From the NCBI GenBank assembly GCA_934292955.1, contig CAKQXZ010000003.1:1-64000 (forward strand): 64,000 nt of DNA, in the 5' to 3' direction. The translations under genes were made by a program, and so were the position numbers. Below, piece by piece: positions 24,712 to 33,518 of the stretch (positions are counted from its first letter, which is position 1; every line of letters begins with the position of its first letter). The notes below the pieces were generated by a model, which saw only the letters and a program-made list of their open reading frames with translations, made no database searches and had not been told where the DNA came from. The stretch is from an uncultured Clostridia bacterium. Its GTDB lineage: Bacteria; Bacillota_A; Clostridia; Christensenellales; Borkfalkiaceae.

Positions 24712-25641
24712 ATGATTCTTACCGTTTGCCCCAATCCGAGCATAGATTGTACCGTCGAACTGAACTCTCTCGACGTTGGCAAAGTTAATCGTATCGAAAA
24801 CAAAATCATAACCTACAGCGGCAAAGCCCTTAACGTAGCGGTCGGGATCAGCCGATTAGGCGGCGACGCCATCGCGACGGGCTTTATGTTCGCCGAAGAC
24901 GGCGGTCAGTTTATGCAAACCCTTTCGAAAGAAGGTATCGCAGGCAGATTCGTCACCACCCCCGGGCATGTTCGTATCAATTACAAAATCATAGACAAAC
25001 GCGCTATGATGACCGAAATTAACGACAAAGGCGAACCCGTTCCCGAAGAAAAACAGGAAGAACTTATAAATCTCGTCGCCCGCCTTTCTAAAAAAGTGTC
25101 CACCGTGGTATTAAGCGGCTCGCTTCCGCAAGGCGTTAACGACGATTATTACGCAAAACTCATTAAATGCATTCCCGACGGAGTGCGCATCGCTGTCGAC
25201 TGCGAAGGCGAAAAACTCAAAAACGCGCTCGCCGCGGGCGTAGATATAGTAAAACCCAACCTTTACGAACTCGAATCCATAACCGAAAGCAAATGCCTTA
25301 CCCGCGCGGACATGATAGACGGTGCAAAAAAACTTATCGATCTCGGCGCGAAAAAGGTGCTTTTGTCGTTAGGCAGCAGCGGCGCGATTTTAACCGACGG
25401 CAACGAACATTTATATTGCAAAAGCGCGAACGTCGCAGTTAATTCCACCGTCGGCGCGGGCGATTGTATGCTTGCCGCCGCCTTGGTTATGACCGAAAGG
25501 GGCTTACCTGACGAAGAAGTTCTTCGCTGCGCGGTAGCAGCCGGCACGGCTTCTATAACAACCCCCGGCACCAATCTTTTTTATAAAGATAAATACGAAG
25601 AAATCTACGACCGCATCTCCGTCGAAAGACTTTCCTTATAA
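24712..25641 (+). CDS. fruK: 1-phosphofructokinase-family sugar-phosphate kinase
   Basis: 309 residues of the PfkB/ribokinase superfamily. It starts MILTVCPNPSID, the classic FruK/LacC opening. It contains the substrate motif YSGKALNVAVGISRLGG (~34-50), VLSGSLPQGV (~129-138) and the C-terminal motif STVGAGDCMLAAAL with the catalytic Asp. RBS AAAGGA. FruK phosphorylates fructose 1-phosphate with ATP; close relatives act on tagatose 6-phosphate (LacC). No fructose PTS or DeoR regulator is adjacent, so the exact substrate is open. Preceded by a perfect hairpin and followed by a motif A terminator. Confidence 0.85.
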   Translation: MILTVCPNPSIDCTVELNSLDVGKVNRIENKIITYSGKALNVAVGISRLGGDAIATGFMFAEDGGQFMQTLSKEGIAGRFVTTPGHVRINYKIIDKRAMMTEINDKGEPVPEEKQEELINLVARLSKKVSTVVLSGSLPQGVNDDYYAKLIKCIPDGVRIAVDCEGEKLKNALAAGVDIVKPNLYELESITESKCLTRADMIDGAKKLIDLGAKKVLLSLGSSGAILTDGNEHLYCKSANVAVNSTVGAGDCMLAAALVMTERGLPDEEVLRCAVAAGTASITTPGTNLFYKDKYEEIYDRISVERLSL

Positions 25642-25655
25642 TTACTTTCACATAC

Positions 25656-25700
25656 AAAAACCCGCCTATAAGTCGATTATCTCAACTTCCGCGGGTTTTT
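25656..25700 (+). terminator. Terminator of the kinase gene with motif A loop
   Basis: AAAAACCCGC and GCGGGTTTTT arms; the loop contains motif A (GCCTATAAGTCGATTATC, 25664-25681). Confidence 0.85.
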
Positions 25701-25749
25701 TCTTTTACTGTTCCATTATTTTCTTTACGGTCATCCTTCTTCTTTCCAC

Positions 25750-25810
25750 CGTCATCCTGAGACGCACCCCTTGCCCAACCCACGAAGGATCCAGGCACGA
25801 AGTGCCGCAC
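25750..25810 (+). repeat. Motif B repeat
   Basis: GTCATCCTGAGACGC, variable middle, CGAAGGATCC, GGCACGAAGTGCCGCAC. Lies between two motif A terminators. Confidence 0.85.
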
Positions 25811-25838
25811 ACTTTTCAATAATTCGCCAAACCTTAAC

Positions 25839-25884
25839 AAAAAACCCACCTATAAGTCGATTATCTCGACATAAGCGGTTTTTT
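25839..25884 (-). terminator. Terminator of the ABC exporter gene with motif A loop
   Basis: AAAAAACC and GGTTTTTT arms; loop contains motif A (25849-25865). Lies 18 bases past the stop codon at 25902 on the minus strand. Confidence 0.75.
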
Positions 25885-25901
25885 ATTATTATATAATCAA
25901 A

Positions 25902-27755
25902 CTACTCTTCCGACTTGATTTCGCTCATTTGTTTGAGTTCATAAAATTTGCCTTTCTTTGCCATAAGCTCGTCGTATGTTCCCAGTTCCACAATTCGCCC
26001 GCCTTCCATACAGGCGATACGGTCTGCGCAACGAATGGTCGAAAGCCTGTGCGCGACTATAAAAGTCGTTCTGCCTTTAATGACGCTTTCAATGGCTTTC
26101 TGAACATGATATTCCGATACGTTATCGAGCGCGGAAGTCGCTTCGTCAAGAATGAGTATGCGCGGATCGCGAATGAGCGCACGGGCTATCGCGATACGTT
26201 GTTTTTGTCCGCCGGACAGTTTTCCGCCGTGTTCGCCTACGTTAGAATCAAGCCCGTTCGGCATTTCCGCAATAAATTCGTTCACGTTTGCGCGTTCAAC
26301 CGCGTCGTTAAGTTGCTCTTCGGTATATTTTTTAAGCCCGTAAGTAATGTTTTCGCGGATAGAACCTTCAAAAAGCACGCTGTTTTGCGGCACGACGGAT
26401 AAATTTCTTCTGTAGTCCGGCAAATCGAGCTCGCAAATATTCTTTCCGTCAATAAGCAGTTCGCCTTCGGTCGGTTTAAGAAAACCTATAATCATATTCA
26501 TGACCGTAGATTTTCCCGACCCCGACGCCCCTACAAATGCCATGCATTCGCCTTTTTTCACCTTAAGGCATAAATCTTTAATAACGTATTCTTCTTTATC
26601 GGGATATCTGTAGTAAACATGGTCGAACTCGACGTCGCCGTCCACCGTAGGCAGTTTAGTCTTGCCGTCTGTTATTTCCACGTCGTCACTGTTCATAATT
26701 TCCGAAAGCGAACGGATAGATTCTCTGCCCGTCGCCATCTGCGGGAACGAATTTATAACCGAAGATATGCCGCCGTTTATCTGACTGAACAACGACTGAA
26801 ACAGCATTATCGAGCCGATTGTGAACCCCGGCACGCCCTTTATCGCCATTATCGCGGTAAAAAACAGGCACAATCCGTTAAAAAACTGCGTTATCACCCA
26901 GGAATAAGACCCGAACTGCGCGACCATTCTGTCGGCTTCGAGTCCGCGGCGGGTAACCATCCTTATATCCGCGTCAAGCCGCTTTATTTCTTCGCTTTCA
27001 AGCCCATGAGCCTTAGTCACCTGAAGCATTTCGAGCATTCTTGTCAGCCTTGCCGAAAGATTTTCGTTTTCGCGGCGCAAATCCCCGAAACTTTTTACAA
27101 TCGGTTTGCGGTAGTATCTTGTTAAAAACAGGTTTACAGGCACGACCACCACGAAAAACAACGCGACAATCGGGCTTTGATACAGAGTAATTCCCACGTT
27201 CACCGCAAGAGAAATGCAAGTCGGAATAAACGAATAGAAAATCATTCTTAAATATTGTTCCACCCTTTCGGTATCGAGCAAAAATTTAGACTGCAACTTG
27301 CCCGTTTCCATTTCGGTGTGATATGTAATGGAAAGTCTTTGCAACTTTCTTATAACGGTTTCTTTTATACCCGCGCTCGTATTGCGCAAAAAACCGTCGG
27401 TAATCTTCGCGTAAAGAACGTGAGTCGGAACGTTCTGTATAAGCGAAACAAGCATAATAACCGCATAAATAATAAGTTTTTGGGTGTCGGGTCCGCCATC
27501 CGCCGCTATTTCGTCGATAACCGCCGCCGACACGATGGGAATAATATATACCGGCGAATTTTTAATTATGAATAAGAAAAACGAAAGAATAATCTTCCAT
27601 ATATCCTTTTTCAGCAGTCCGCCGACTACCCCCTTGCCGTTTCCGCCCTTCTTTGCGCTGTCGCGGAACACCCAGTCGTAATCGGGGATTTTGTTGATCT
27701 CGCGAACGTCTTTAACGTTGTTCGTCTTTTCGCTCTTCTGTTTGTCCCGTTGCAT
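25902..27755 (-). CDS. ABC exporter (single half-transporter gene)
   Basis: 617 residues from ATG 27755. The ATG five codons upstream (27770) lies just before the AGGATAACTGCG that serves as RBS, so the later start is preferred. Six membrane helices lie in residues ~60-350. The ATPase domain is canonical: Walker A GASGSGKST, signature LSGGQKQ, Walker B ILILDEATSALD, H-loop VAHRLST. With a full catalytic site and no partner gene it probably works as a homodimer. Substrate unknown; multidrug/lipid exporter family. It has an unusual charged N-terminal extension of ~50 residues with a glycine-rich stretch (KKGGNGKGVVGG). Confidence 0.92.
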   Translation of the reverse strand: MQRDKQKSEKTNNVKDVREINKIPDYDWVFRDSAKKGGNGKGVVGGLLKKDIWKIILSFFLFIIKNSPVYIIPIVSAAVIDEIAADGGPDTQKLIIYAVIMLVSLIQNVPTHVLYAKITDGFLRNTSAGIKETVIRKLQRLSITYHTEMETGKLQSKFLLDTERVEQYLRMIFYSFIPTCISLAVNVGITLYQSPIVALFFVVVVPVNLFLTRYYRKPIVKSFGDLRRENENLSARLTRMLEMLQVTKAHGLESEEIKRLDADIRMVTRRGLEADRMVAQFGSYSWVITQFFNGLCLFFTAIMAIKGVPGFTIGSIMLFQSLFSQINGGISSVINSFPQMATGRESIRSLSEIMNSDDVEITDGKTKLPTVDGDVEFDHVYYRYPDKEEYVIKDLCLKVKKGECMAFVGASGSGKSTVMNMIIGFLKPTEGELLIDGKNICELDLPDYRRNLSVVPQNSVLFEGSIRENITYGLKKYTEEQLNDAVERANVNEFIAEMPNGLDSNVGEHGGKLSGGQKQRIAIARALIRDPRILILDEATSALDNVSEYHVQKAIESVIKGRTTFIVAHRLSTIRCADRIACMEGGRIVELGTYDELMAKKGKFYELKQMSEIKSEE

Positions 27756-27856
27756 CGCAGTTATCCTCATAAACCGATTTGGTTCTTCGATGTACGCGTA
27801 TTATAACACGACTTAATTCACATTACAACTAAAAAAACAAACAAAAAAATTCAAAT

Positions 27857-28600
27857 GGCAAAAATTTTCTTTTGCCGCATTTTTTCACACTTCCGCCCGA
27901 CCTTAGGGCATCCTGAGACTTACCCCCTTGCCCAACTCACGAAGGATCCGGGCGCGAAGCGCCGCACATTTCTATATTTCGCCAACCCTTTAAGCCTTCG
28001 CCCTTTGGATAAGGTGGCAAATCGAGCGGCAACGCGATGATTTGACGGATGCGGACTAAAAAAGCCAATACTTCCGCACGGCAAATTTTTCCGCGGCAAA
28101 AACTATCTTCCCCGTCATCCTGAGACTTACCCCTTGCCCAACTCACGAAGGATCCAGGCGAAGCCGCACTTTTCAATAACCCGCCAACACTTTAAGCCTT
28201 CGCCCTTTGGAGAAGGTGGCAAATCGAGCGGCAACGTGATGATTTGACGGATGCGGACTAAAAAAGCAAATCCTTCCGCACAGCAAATTTTTCCGCGGCA
28301 AAAACTATCTTCCCCGTCATCCTAAGACGCGCCCCTTGCCCTACTCACGAAGGATCCGGGCGAAGCCGCACTTTTCAATAATCCGCCAACCCTTTAAGCC
28401 TTCGCCCTTTGGAGAAGGTGGCAAATCGAGCGGCAACGCGATGATTTGACGGATGCGGACTAACAAAGTCAATCTTTCCACTCGACATTTTTTTCACGTC
28501 AAACACATCTCTTCCGTCATCCTGAGACGCACCCCCTTGCCCGACTTCCGAAGGATCCAGGCGTTAGCCGCACGGCTCCAACGCCGCCCCGCACATTTCA
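27857..28600 (+). repeat. Tandem array of ~202-bp units made of motif B + motif C
   Basis: Motif B starts recur at about 27908, 28112, 28314 and 28514. The motif C core (TTTAAGCCTTCGCCCTTTGG ... GGTGGCAAATCGAGCGG ... GACGGATGCGGACTAA) recurs at 27989, 28191 and 28393. The period is 200-204 bases over three full units and a partial fourth. Units differ at scattered positions (for example CTGAGACTTAC against CTAAGACGCGC), so the array is not freshly duplicated. The stretch 27756-28618 contains no gene. Confidence 0.85.
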
Positions 28601-28618
28601 AATAATTACATCAGCCGC

Positions 28619-29944
28619 TTATTTTTTCACGCCCTTTTCCTTACGAATTTCGGGAATTTTCTTTTCAAACCCGTTATCCGACGGTTTATAGTAAACCCTT
28701 CCGACAAGCGAGTCAGGCAGATACTGCTGTTCTACATACCCGCCGTAATCGTGCGGATATTTATACCCGGCGCTTTTGTGCTTATCTTCAACGTCGGCGA
28801 ACACGCTGTTTTTAAGATGCGGCGGAACAGTATCGTCGCGAACCTTTTCGGCGTCTGCCGCGGCGGCAGCCATTGCGGTAATAACCGAATTTGATTTAGG
28901 CGCTTCGCAAACGTAGATTATCGCGTGCGATAAAGGAATCAACCCTTCGGGAACACCCATATTTTTCAAAGCAGTCAAGGCCGAAACGGCAATAACCATA
29001 GCCTGCGGATCGGCCATGCCCACGTCTTCGCTCGAATGCGCAATCAAACGCCTGGCAATAAGCACGGGATCGCATCCGCCTCGTATCAGCCTTTGCGACC
29101 AATAAAGCGCCGCGTCCGGATCGCTTCCGCGCAAACTCTTGCAAAACGCCGAAAGCATATCGTAATAAGAGTTTTCGTCAAAAGAAAGCGCCTTTCTCTG
29201 AATAGACTGCTCCGCGTCTTTAAGCGTGACTTTAATTTTTCCGTTCACGGGCGGAGTAGTCAAAACGGCAAGTTCAAGCGCGTTATAAGCAATTCTTAAA
29301 TCGCCCCCGCTCATAGTTGCTATATGCAACATTGCGTCTTCCGAAACTTCCGCATTATAATCGCCAAGCCCGCGCTTTTTATCACTCAAAGCGTTTTCAA
29401 GAGCCTTTTTTATATCTTCGTCGCTAAGCCGCTTGAACTCGAATACTCTGCACCGCGAAACGATTGCGGGCGTCATCGAAGCGAACGGATTTTCGGTCGT
29501 AGAGCCTATAAATATAATCGTTCCGTTTTCTATGAGCGGCAAAAGCGAATCCGACTGCGTTTTATTGAACCTATGGCATTCGTCAAGCAATAAATAGGTC
29601 TTTTTGCCGTACATTCTCAGCCTTTCTGCAGCTTCGTCTCCCACTCTTTTTACATCCGACACGCCGCTGTTAACCGCGTTCAATTTAACAAAACTTCCGC
29701 TTGTGGAGTTGGCTATAATATTTGCAAGCGTTGTTTTTCCGCAGCCGGGGGGCCCCCAGAATATGCAACTGCCCAATCTGTCGAGCATAATCGCCCGCCT
29801 TAATAAACTGCCGTCTTCGGCTATATGGCTTTGCCCCAAAAACTCGCGCAGGCTGTTCGGGCGCATACGCTCGGCAAGCGGCGCAAGCGACGATCTGTCT
29901 TCCATATCGAACATACTCAGATTTCCGTCCGTCTTTTTTGCCAT
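28619..29944 (-). CDS. rarA: Replication-associated recombination protein RarA (MgsA)
   Basis: 441 residues. AAA+ ATPase with Walker A FWGPPGCGKTT (~57-67), Walker B LLLDECHRF (~118) and sensor motif STTENP (~151). The C-terminal MgsA domain has RRLIAHSSEDVGMADP, GMPEGxxPLSHAxIYVCEAPKSN-like text and the final SAGYKYPHDYGGY / QQYLPDSL motif typical of RarA. RarA acts at stalled replication forks with SSB and RecA. RBS GGGAGAACAATT. Its start codon is only 30 bases from the divergent ylbJ start. Confidence 0.96.
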   Translation of the reverse strand: MAKKTDGNLSMFDMEDRSSLAPLAERMRPNSLREFLGQSHIAEDGSLLRRAIMLDRLGSCIFWGPPGCGKTTLANIIANSTSGSFVKLNAVNSGVSDVKRVGDEAAERLRMYGKKTYLLLDECHRFNKTQSDSLLPLIENGTIIFIGSTTENPFASMTPAIVSRCRVFEFKRLSDEDIKKALENALSDKKRGLGDYNAEVSEDAMLHIATMSGGDLRIAYNALELAVLTTPPVNGKIKVTLKDAEQSIQRKALSFDENSYYDMLSAFCKSLRGSDPDAALYWSQRLIRGGCDPVLIARRLIAHSSEDVGMADPQAMVIAVSALTALKNMGVPEGLIPLSHAIIYVCEAPKSNSVITAMAAAAADAEKVRDDTVPPHLKNSVFADVEDKHKSAGYKYPHDYGGYVEQQYLPDSLVGRVYYKPSDNGFEKKIPEIRKEKGVKK

Positions 29945-29974
29945 AATTGTTCTCCCTGTCTAATATGATAAAGT

Positions 29975-30922
29975 ATGAAAAAATTTCTTAAAATTTCGAT
30001 TATCGCGCTTCTTGCGGTAATCGGTTTTGCACTCGTTATTAACCCCGAAAAATATCACAAAGTCTGCCTTGAAGGGCTTAATTTGTGGGCTTACAAGGTT
30101 TTACCCGCGCTTTTACCCTTTTTATTTATAACTTTGCTTTTTACGTCCTTGTGCGACTTATCAAAAATATCCCGTCCGTTTTCGCCCGTCACAAAGTTTT
30201 TATTCGGTCTTGACGGCATAGCCGCGTTCGTTCAGTTCGCGGGGCTGATTTCGGGCTATCCCACGGGCGCAAAAATCGTTGCCGATCTTTACGAAAACGA
30301 CGTTATAAATAAAAATCAGGCTACAAAAATCGCTATACTGTCTTCAACTTCGGGTCCGACGTTTATAATCGGTACGGTCGGCGCGTGTTTTTACAATAAC
30401 AAAACAATAGGCGTAATAATATTCACAGCGCACGCTCTTGCAGCTTTTTTAACCGCTGTATTTTACCGCAAATACGGCGATAATCAACCTATAGGGCAAC
30501 TTATTGCCAAAAAAACAAAGATTGACATATTCTCTTTCGCAATGGATTCAGCCCTTTCTATGCTTGCCGTGGGGACGCTTATAACCGTGTTTTATGTCTT
30601 TGCCGAAATACTTTCCGATTATAAAATTACCTATCCGTTAACCCGCCTTTTCACGCTTATGACCAACAATCAAACGCTTGCCGAAGGCTTGACTTCGGGG
30701 CTATTCGAATGCACCCGCGGCTGTTTTCTTATATCGCAGACAAGCGGCGGAATTCCGCTTGCTTCGGCGATTATTTCTTTCGGCGGGCTTTCCGTGCTTG
30801 CTCAATCAACCGCGTTTTTGCAAAAAGCCCAAGTTAATCTTAAACTTTTTTACCTTGCAAAAGCCGTTCAAGCGATTTTATCCTTTTTGATTTGCAGCCT
30901 TTTATGCCTTTTATTTCTGTAA
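29975..30922 (+). CDS. ylbJ: Sporulation integral membrane protein YlbJ
   Basis: 315 residues with about eight membrane helices. The nucleoside-recognition/gate-type motif GLISGYPTGAKIVADL (~88-103) and the later CTRGCFLISQTSGGIPLASAIISFGGLSV mark it as YlbJ, needed for spore cortex formation in B. subtilis. There is no Shine-Dalgarno; TATGAT ends 5 bases before the ATG, so the mRNA may be leaderless. The 3' end overlaps the convergent rsmD-coaD gene by 12 bases. In B. subtilis ylbH (rsmD), ylbI (coaD) and ylbJ are neighbours, so the cluster is conserved with ylbJ inverted. A motif A copy lies in the gene at 30478-30495. Confidence 0.9.
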   Translation: MKKFLKISIIALLAVIGFALVINPEKYHKVCLEGLNLWAYKVLPALLPFLFITLLFTSLCDLSKISRPFSPVTKFLFGLDGIAAFVQFAGLISGYPTGAKIVADLYENDVINKNQATKIAILSSTSGPTFIIGTVGACFYNNKTIGVIIFTAHALAAFLTAVFYRKYGDNQPIGQLIAKKTKIDIFSFAMDSALSMLAVGTLITVFYVFAEILSDYKITYPLTRLFTLMTNNQTLAEGLTSGLFECTRGCFLISQTSGGIPLASAIISFGGLSVLAQSTAFLQKAQVNLKLFYLAKAVQAILSFLICSLLCLLFL

Positions 30923-31930
30923 AGAAATATCATAATTCAAAGCAATTTCAGCAACTTTTTCGGGCAGATATGTCGAAATGTCACCTTTTTCGCTTAATAA
31001 TTGACGAATTAAAGTAGAACTTACCGACGCCATATTTTCGTCGGCGTTAATATAGACGTTTTTAAGTTCGGGAAAATGCGCCTTGTTAAATGCATACATA
31101 TTTTCTTCGTATGCCATATCTTTTTCGTTTCTTATGCCGCGCACGTTGTCGGTTATTCTGTTTTTCTTCATAAAATCAACCAACAGCCCGTCAAAATCGG
31201 TAACCGTAACGCCGCTCATATCGTCAAACGCGACATGTAACATTTTAAGGCGGGTATATTTATCGAACGCGCACTTTTTATTTTCGTTTACGCCCAACGC
31301 GACAATCACGCGTTCATACCTTCCTTTCGCCTTTTTTACTATCTCTATATGCCCGTTGGTAACGGGATCGAAACTCCCCGCAAACACGCATGTATCTTCG
31401 TCGGTTTTGCGATAAAAAGTGAATTCCGCAATGCCGTATTTTTTACGTTTTTCGATAAAAAGCCCGTCTATAAGTTGATTAACGGCACTTCCGCGCTCTA
31501 AAATCAAAAGTCCGTTCTCGCTTAAAAGTCTGCGTTTTCCTATAATTTCCGCAGCCTTTAACCACGCGTCAGACATATACGGCGGGTCTAAAAAGACTAT
31601 ATCGAATTTCTCGTTTACAGACGACAGAAACTTAACGCAGTCGGTGTTTATAACTCTTGCGTTTTCGCCGACGAGTTTAAGGTTCTTTTTGGTGAGTTCG
31701 CACGAACTTTTTGCAAAATCGGTAAACACGACTTCGCCCGCCCCGCGCGACAACGCTTCTATGCCTACCGCGCCGCTCCCGCAGAACCCGTCTAAAAACT
31801 TTTTATCCGCGATTTCGAACTGCAACACCGAAAACAACGCTTCACGCGCGCGGTCGGAAGTAGGACGAACGTCTTTACCTTCGAACTCGCACAATTTTCT
31901 TCCTTTGTATTTCCCCGCAATAATTCGCAT
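30911..31930 (-). CDS. RsmD-CoaD fusion: 16S rRNA methyltransferase + phosphopantetheine adenylyltransferase
   Basis: 339 residues carrying two complete enzymes in one frame. Residues ~1-178 are RsmD: MRIIAGKYKGRKL, RPTSDRAREALFS, GFCGSGAVGIEALSRGA (SAM binding) and FLDPPY (catalytic, N2-methylation of G966 in 16S rRNA). Residues ~182-339 are CoaD: CVFAGSFDPVTNGHIEIV with the TxGH nucleotidyl-transfer motif, RGIRNEKDMAYEENMYAFNK and SSTLIR. This enzyme makes dephospho-CoA from 4'-phosphopantetheine. Lengths equal the separate proteins (about 185 and 160), and the linker is only a few residues. Separate adjacent genes are the rule in Bacillota. A motif A copy lies in the RsmD half at 31465-31484. 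Confidence 0.93.
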   Translation of the reverse strand: MRIIAGKYKGRKLCEFEGKDVRPTSDRAREALFSVLQFEIADKKFLDGFCGSGAVGIEALSRGAGEVVFTDFAKSSCELTKKNLKLVGENARVINTDCVKFLSSVNEKFDIVFLDPPYMSDAWLKAAEIIGKRRLLSENGLLILERGSAVNQLIDGLFIEKRKKYGIAEFTFYRKTDEDTCVFAGSFDPVTNGHIEIVKKAKGRYERVIVALGVNENKKCAFDKYTRLKMLHVAFDDMSGVTVTDFDGLLVDFMKKNRITDNVRGIRNEKDMAYEENMYAFNKAHFPELKNVYINADENMASVSSTLIRQLLSEKGDISTYLPEKVAEIALNYDISLQK

Positions 31931-32068
31931 ATTTCACCCTTGCTTTATGCTTTTAATATATTGTTTTAATGTTAAATTGTGATTTTTGTGTTATCATCAA
32001 CCCTGAAATCAGATTTTTTGTACCGACAATTATTTTTACGGCGCGATTTTCCATATTATAAGACAATA

Positions 32069-33103
32069 TCAGTAATAAATTTTCCCGCGCACTCTGCCCG
32101 CTTTTATAAGCGTTTTATAAATTCCGTCGCCAGATTGCTTGGCTATCCGCTCTAAATCGAACGATAAATCATAATAATCGTTACTGCCCGAAACTGCGCT
32201 GACGTTCATGCAATTTGCGTTAAGTCCGTTATAAAAATCTTCTATACCGTTATGATATCCGTATGATAATATGGAAATTTGTTCGGGTTTATCGAGTGTG
32301 CGGTCGCCGTATAAAAGATTTTCGCCGGCGTTCACCGTGCGTTTCTGCGCCGTTTTTGCAACTATTTTCATTATCGGTTTTACGTTGAAATTGCCGATAA
32401 TCGACCTATAGCCGTATATTAGCAATCCTATGCGCACCATATCGCAGTTAAATTCGCCATACTCTATCGAACCGCTTGAAGCAATATGCGCTATAGCGTC
32501 GGGATATTGCGACTTTACTTCGTAAATATACGGTTTGAATGTGTTAAACTGCCTTAAATCGGAAAAATAATCTGCCGAATTGTAAAAATGCGAGTATACG
32601 CCCACTACTTCTACGCCCGTTTTTTTGGCTTTTTTAAGATCGTTTTTAAGAAAATCTATACTGTCGTAACCGAAACGATTCATACCCGAATTTATCGCAA
32701 AATGCACTTTTGGCGCAGGAAAATCGGCTGATTTTTGGCGTAGAATACGTTCAAAATCGCAGGTATTTACTGCAGAAATTTCTATATCGTAAAATTGCGC
32801 GCCTTTAATATCCGCTAACGGTAAAAGGCAGATTATCGGCTTTTTTATACCCGCAAGCCTGAGAGCTTTACCTTCGTAAAAAGATCCGACGGCAAAACGG
32901 TCGCACAGGTCTTCGATTTCCTGCGAAACGCGGCAGATGCCATGCCCGTAAGCGTCGGCTTTTACGACCGCACAAACTTGACATTCGCACACTCGTTTTT
33001 TGACATTTTTTACGTTCTCTCTTAATTGCTCGAGATTTATGAACGCTTTGGGTTCAAAATCGGAAGAGAAGGCATCGAACAAAGAATAATCGCAAATTTT
33101 CAT
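32069..33103 (-). CDS. alr: Alanine racemase, short form
   Basis: 344 residues. The PLP-lysine motif is VVKADAYGHG (~46-55). Fold III barrel motifs include VGSFYEGKALRLAG, INSGMNRFGYD and RIGLLIYGY; the second catalytic Tyr is probably in LLYGDRT (~256). The C-terminal beta domain is abbreviated (LSYGYHNGIEDF ... NCMNVSAVSG ... AGRVRGKIYY), about 25-30 residues shorter than usual. It interconverts L- and D-alanine for peptidoglycan and spore germination. A perfect motif A copy sits inside the gene at 32395-32413 and encodes GYRSIIG. No strong RBS is visible at ATG 33103. Confidence 0.88.
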   Translation of the reverse strand: MKICDYSLFDAFSSDFEPKAFINLEQLRENVKNVKKRVCECQVCAVVKADAYGHGICRVSQEIEDLCDRFAVGSFYEGKALRLAGIKKPIICLLPLADIKGAQFYDIEISAVNTCDFERILRQKSADFPAPKVHFAINSGMNRFGYDSIDFLKNDLKKAKKTGVEVVGVYSHFYNSADYFSDLRQFNTFKPYIYEVKSQYPDAIAHIASSGSIEYGEFNCDMVRIGLLIYGYRSIIGNFNVKPIMKIVAKTAQKRTVNAGENLLYGDRTLDKPEQISILSYGYHNGIEDFYNGLNANCMNVSAVSGSNDYYDLSFDLERIAKQSGDGIYKTLIKAGRVRGKIYY

Positions 33104-33518
33104 GGGGTAGTCACCGTCACATTTTTTATATAAGACAAAAATGTCGCCCTATATTTTATGCGGGTGATTACTCGTTAAGCCATAGTAATAAAGTTTTGCA
33201 AATTATTCGTAAAAACCATGGACCGATATGTTTGCCAAAAATAAGCGGACGGGTTTTGTTTCAGACGAATGCCCTGCACTATTTTTTAAGCGAATATTCG
33301 CTGACTTTTATGCAGACAGAATAATTAAAACGCGTCTATAACGTTTTGCATGGACTGTTTATTGTTCAGTTCGGAAAAAGAGCCAAGACTGTTATTGAAT
33401 CATGGACTGTCATCTTTACAACTACAAGTCCGGCGATTGTTTTTAAGATCGGCAATTACCCTTAAGAGATATAAGCCCGAAACCGCCTTTTGGGTAATTA
33501 GTGATAAGCAGTCCCTGA
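33104..33518. other. Gene-free stretch between alr and hprK
   Basis: No ORF with coding character, no motif B or C, no terminator. The only structure noted is the decamer CATGGACTGT at 33349 and again at 33401. It lies inside the interval where repeat orientation and strand bias change. Confidence 0.5.

Noticed and set aside
27857..28600. CRISPR array
   Set aside because: Repeat units are ~202 bp, diverged and contiguous without unique spacers, and no cas genes are nearby.
31949..31977. dif-like sequence (TAATGTTAAAT resembles a XerD arm)
   Set aside because: The XerC half does not match and AT-rich sequence makes such matches common; not enough to call a dif site.
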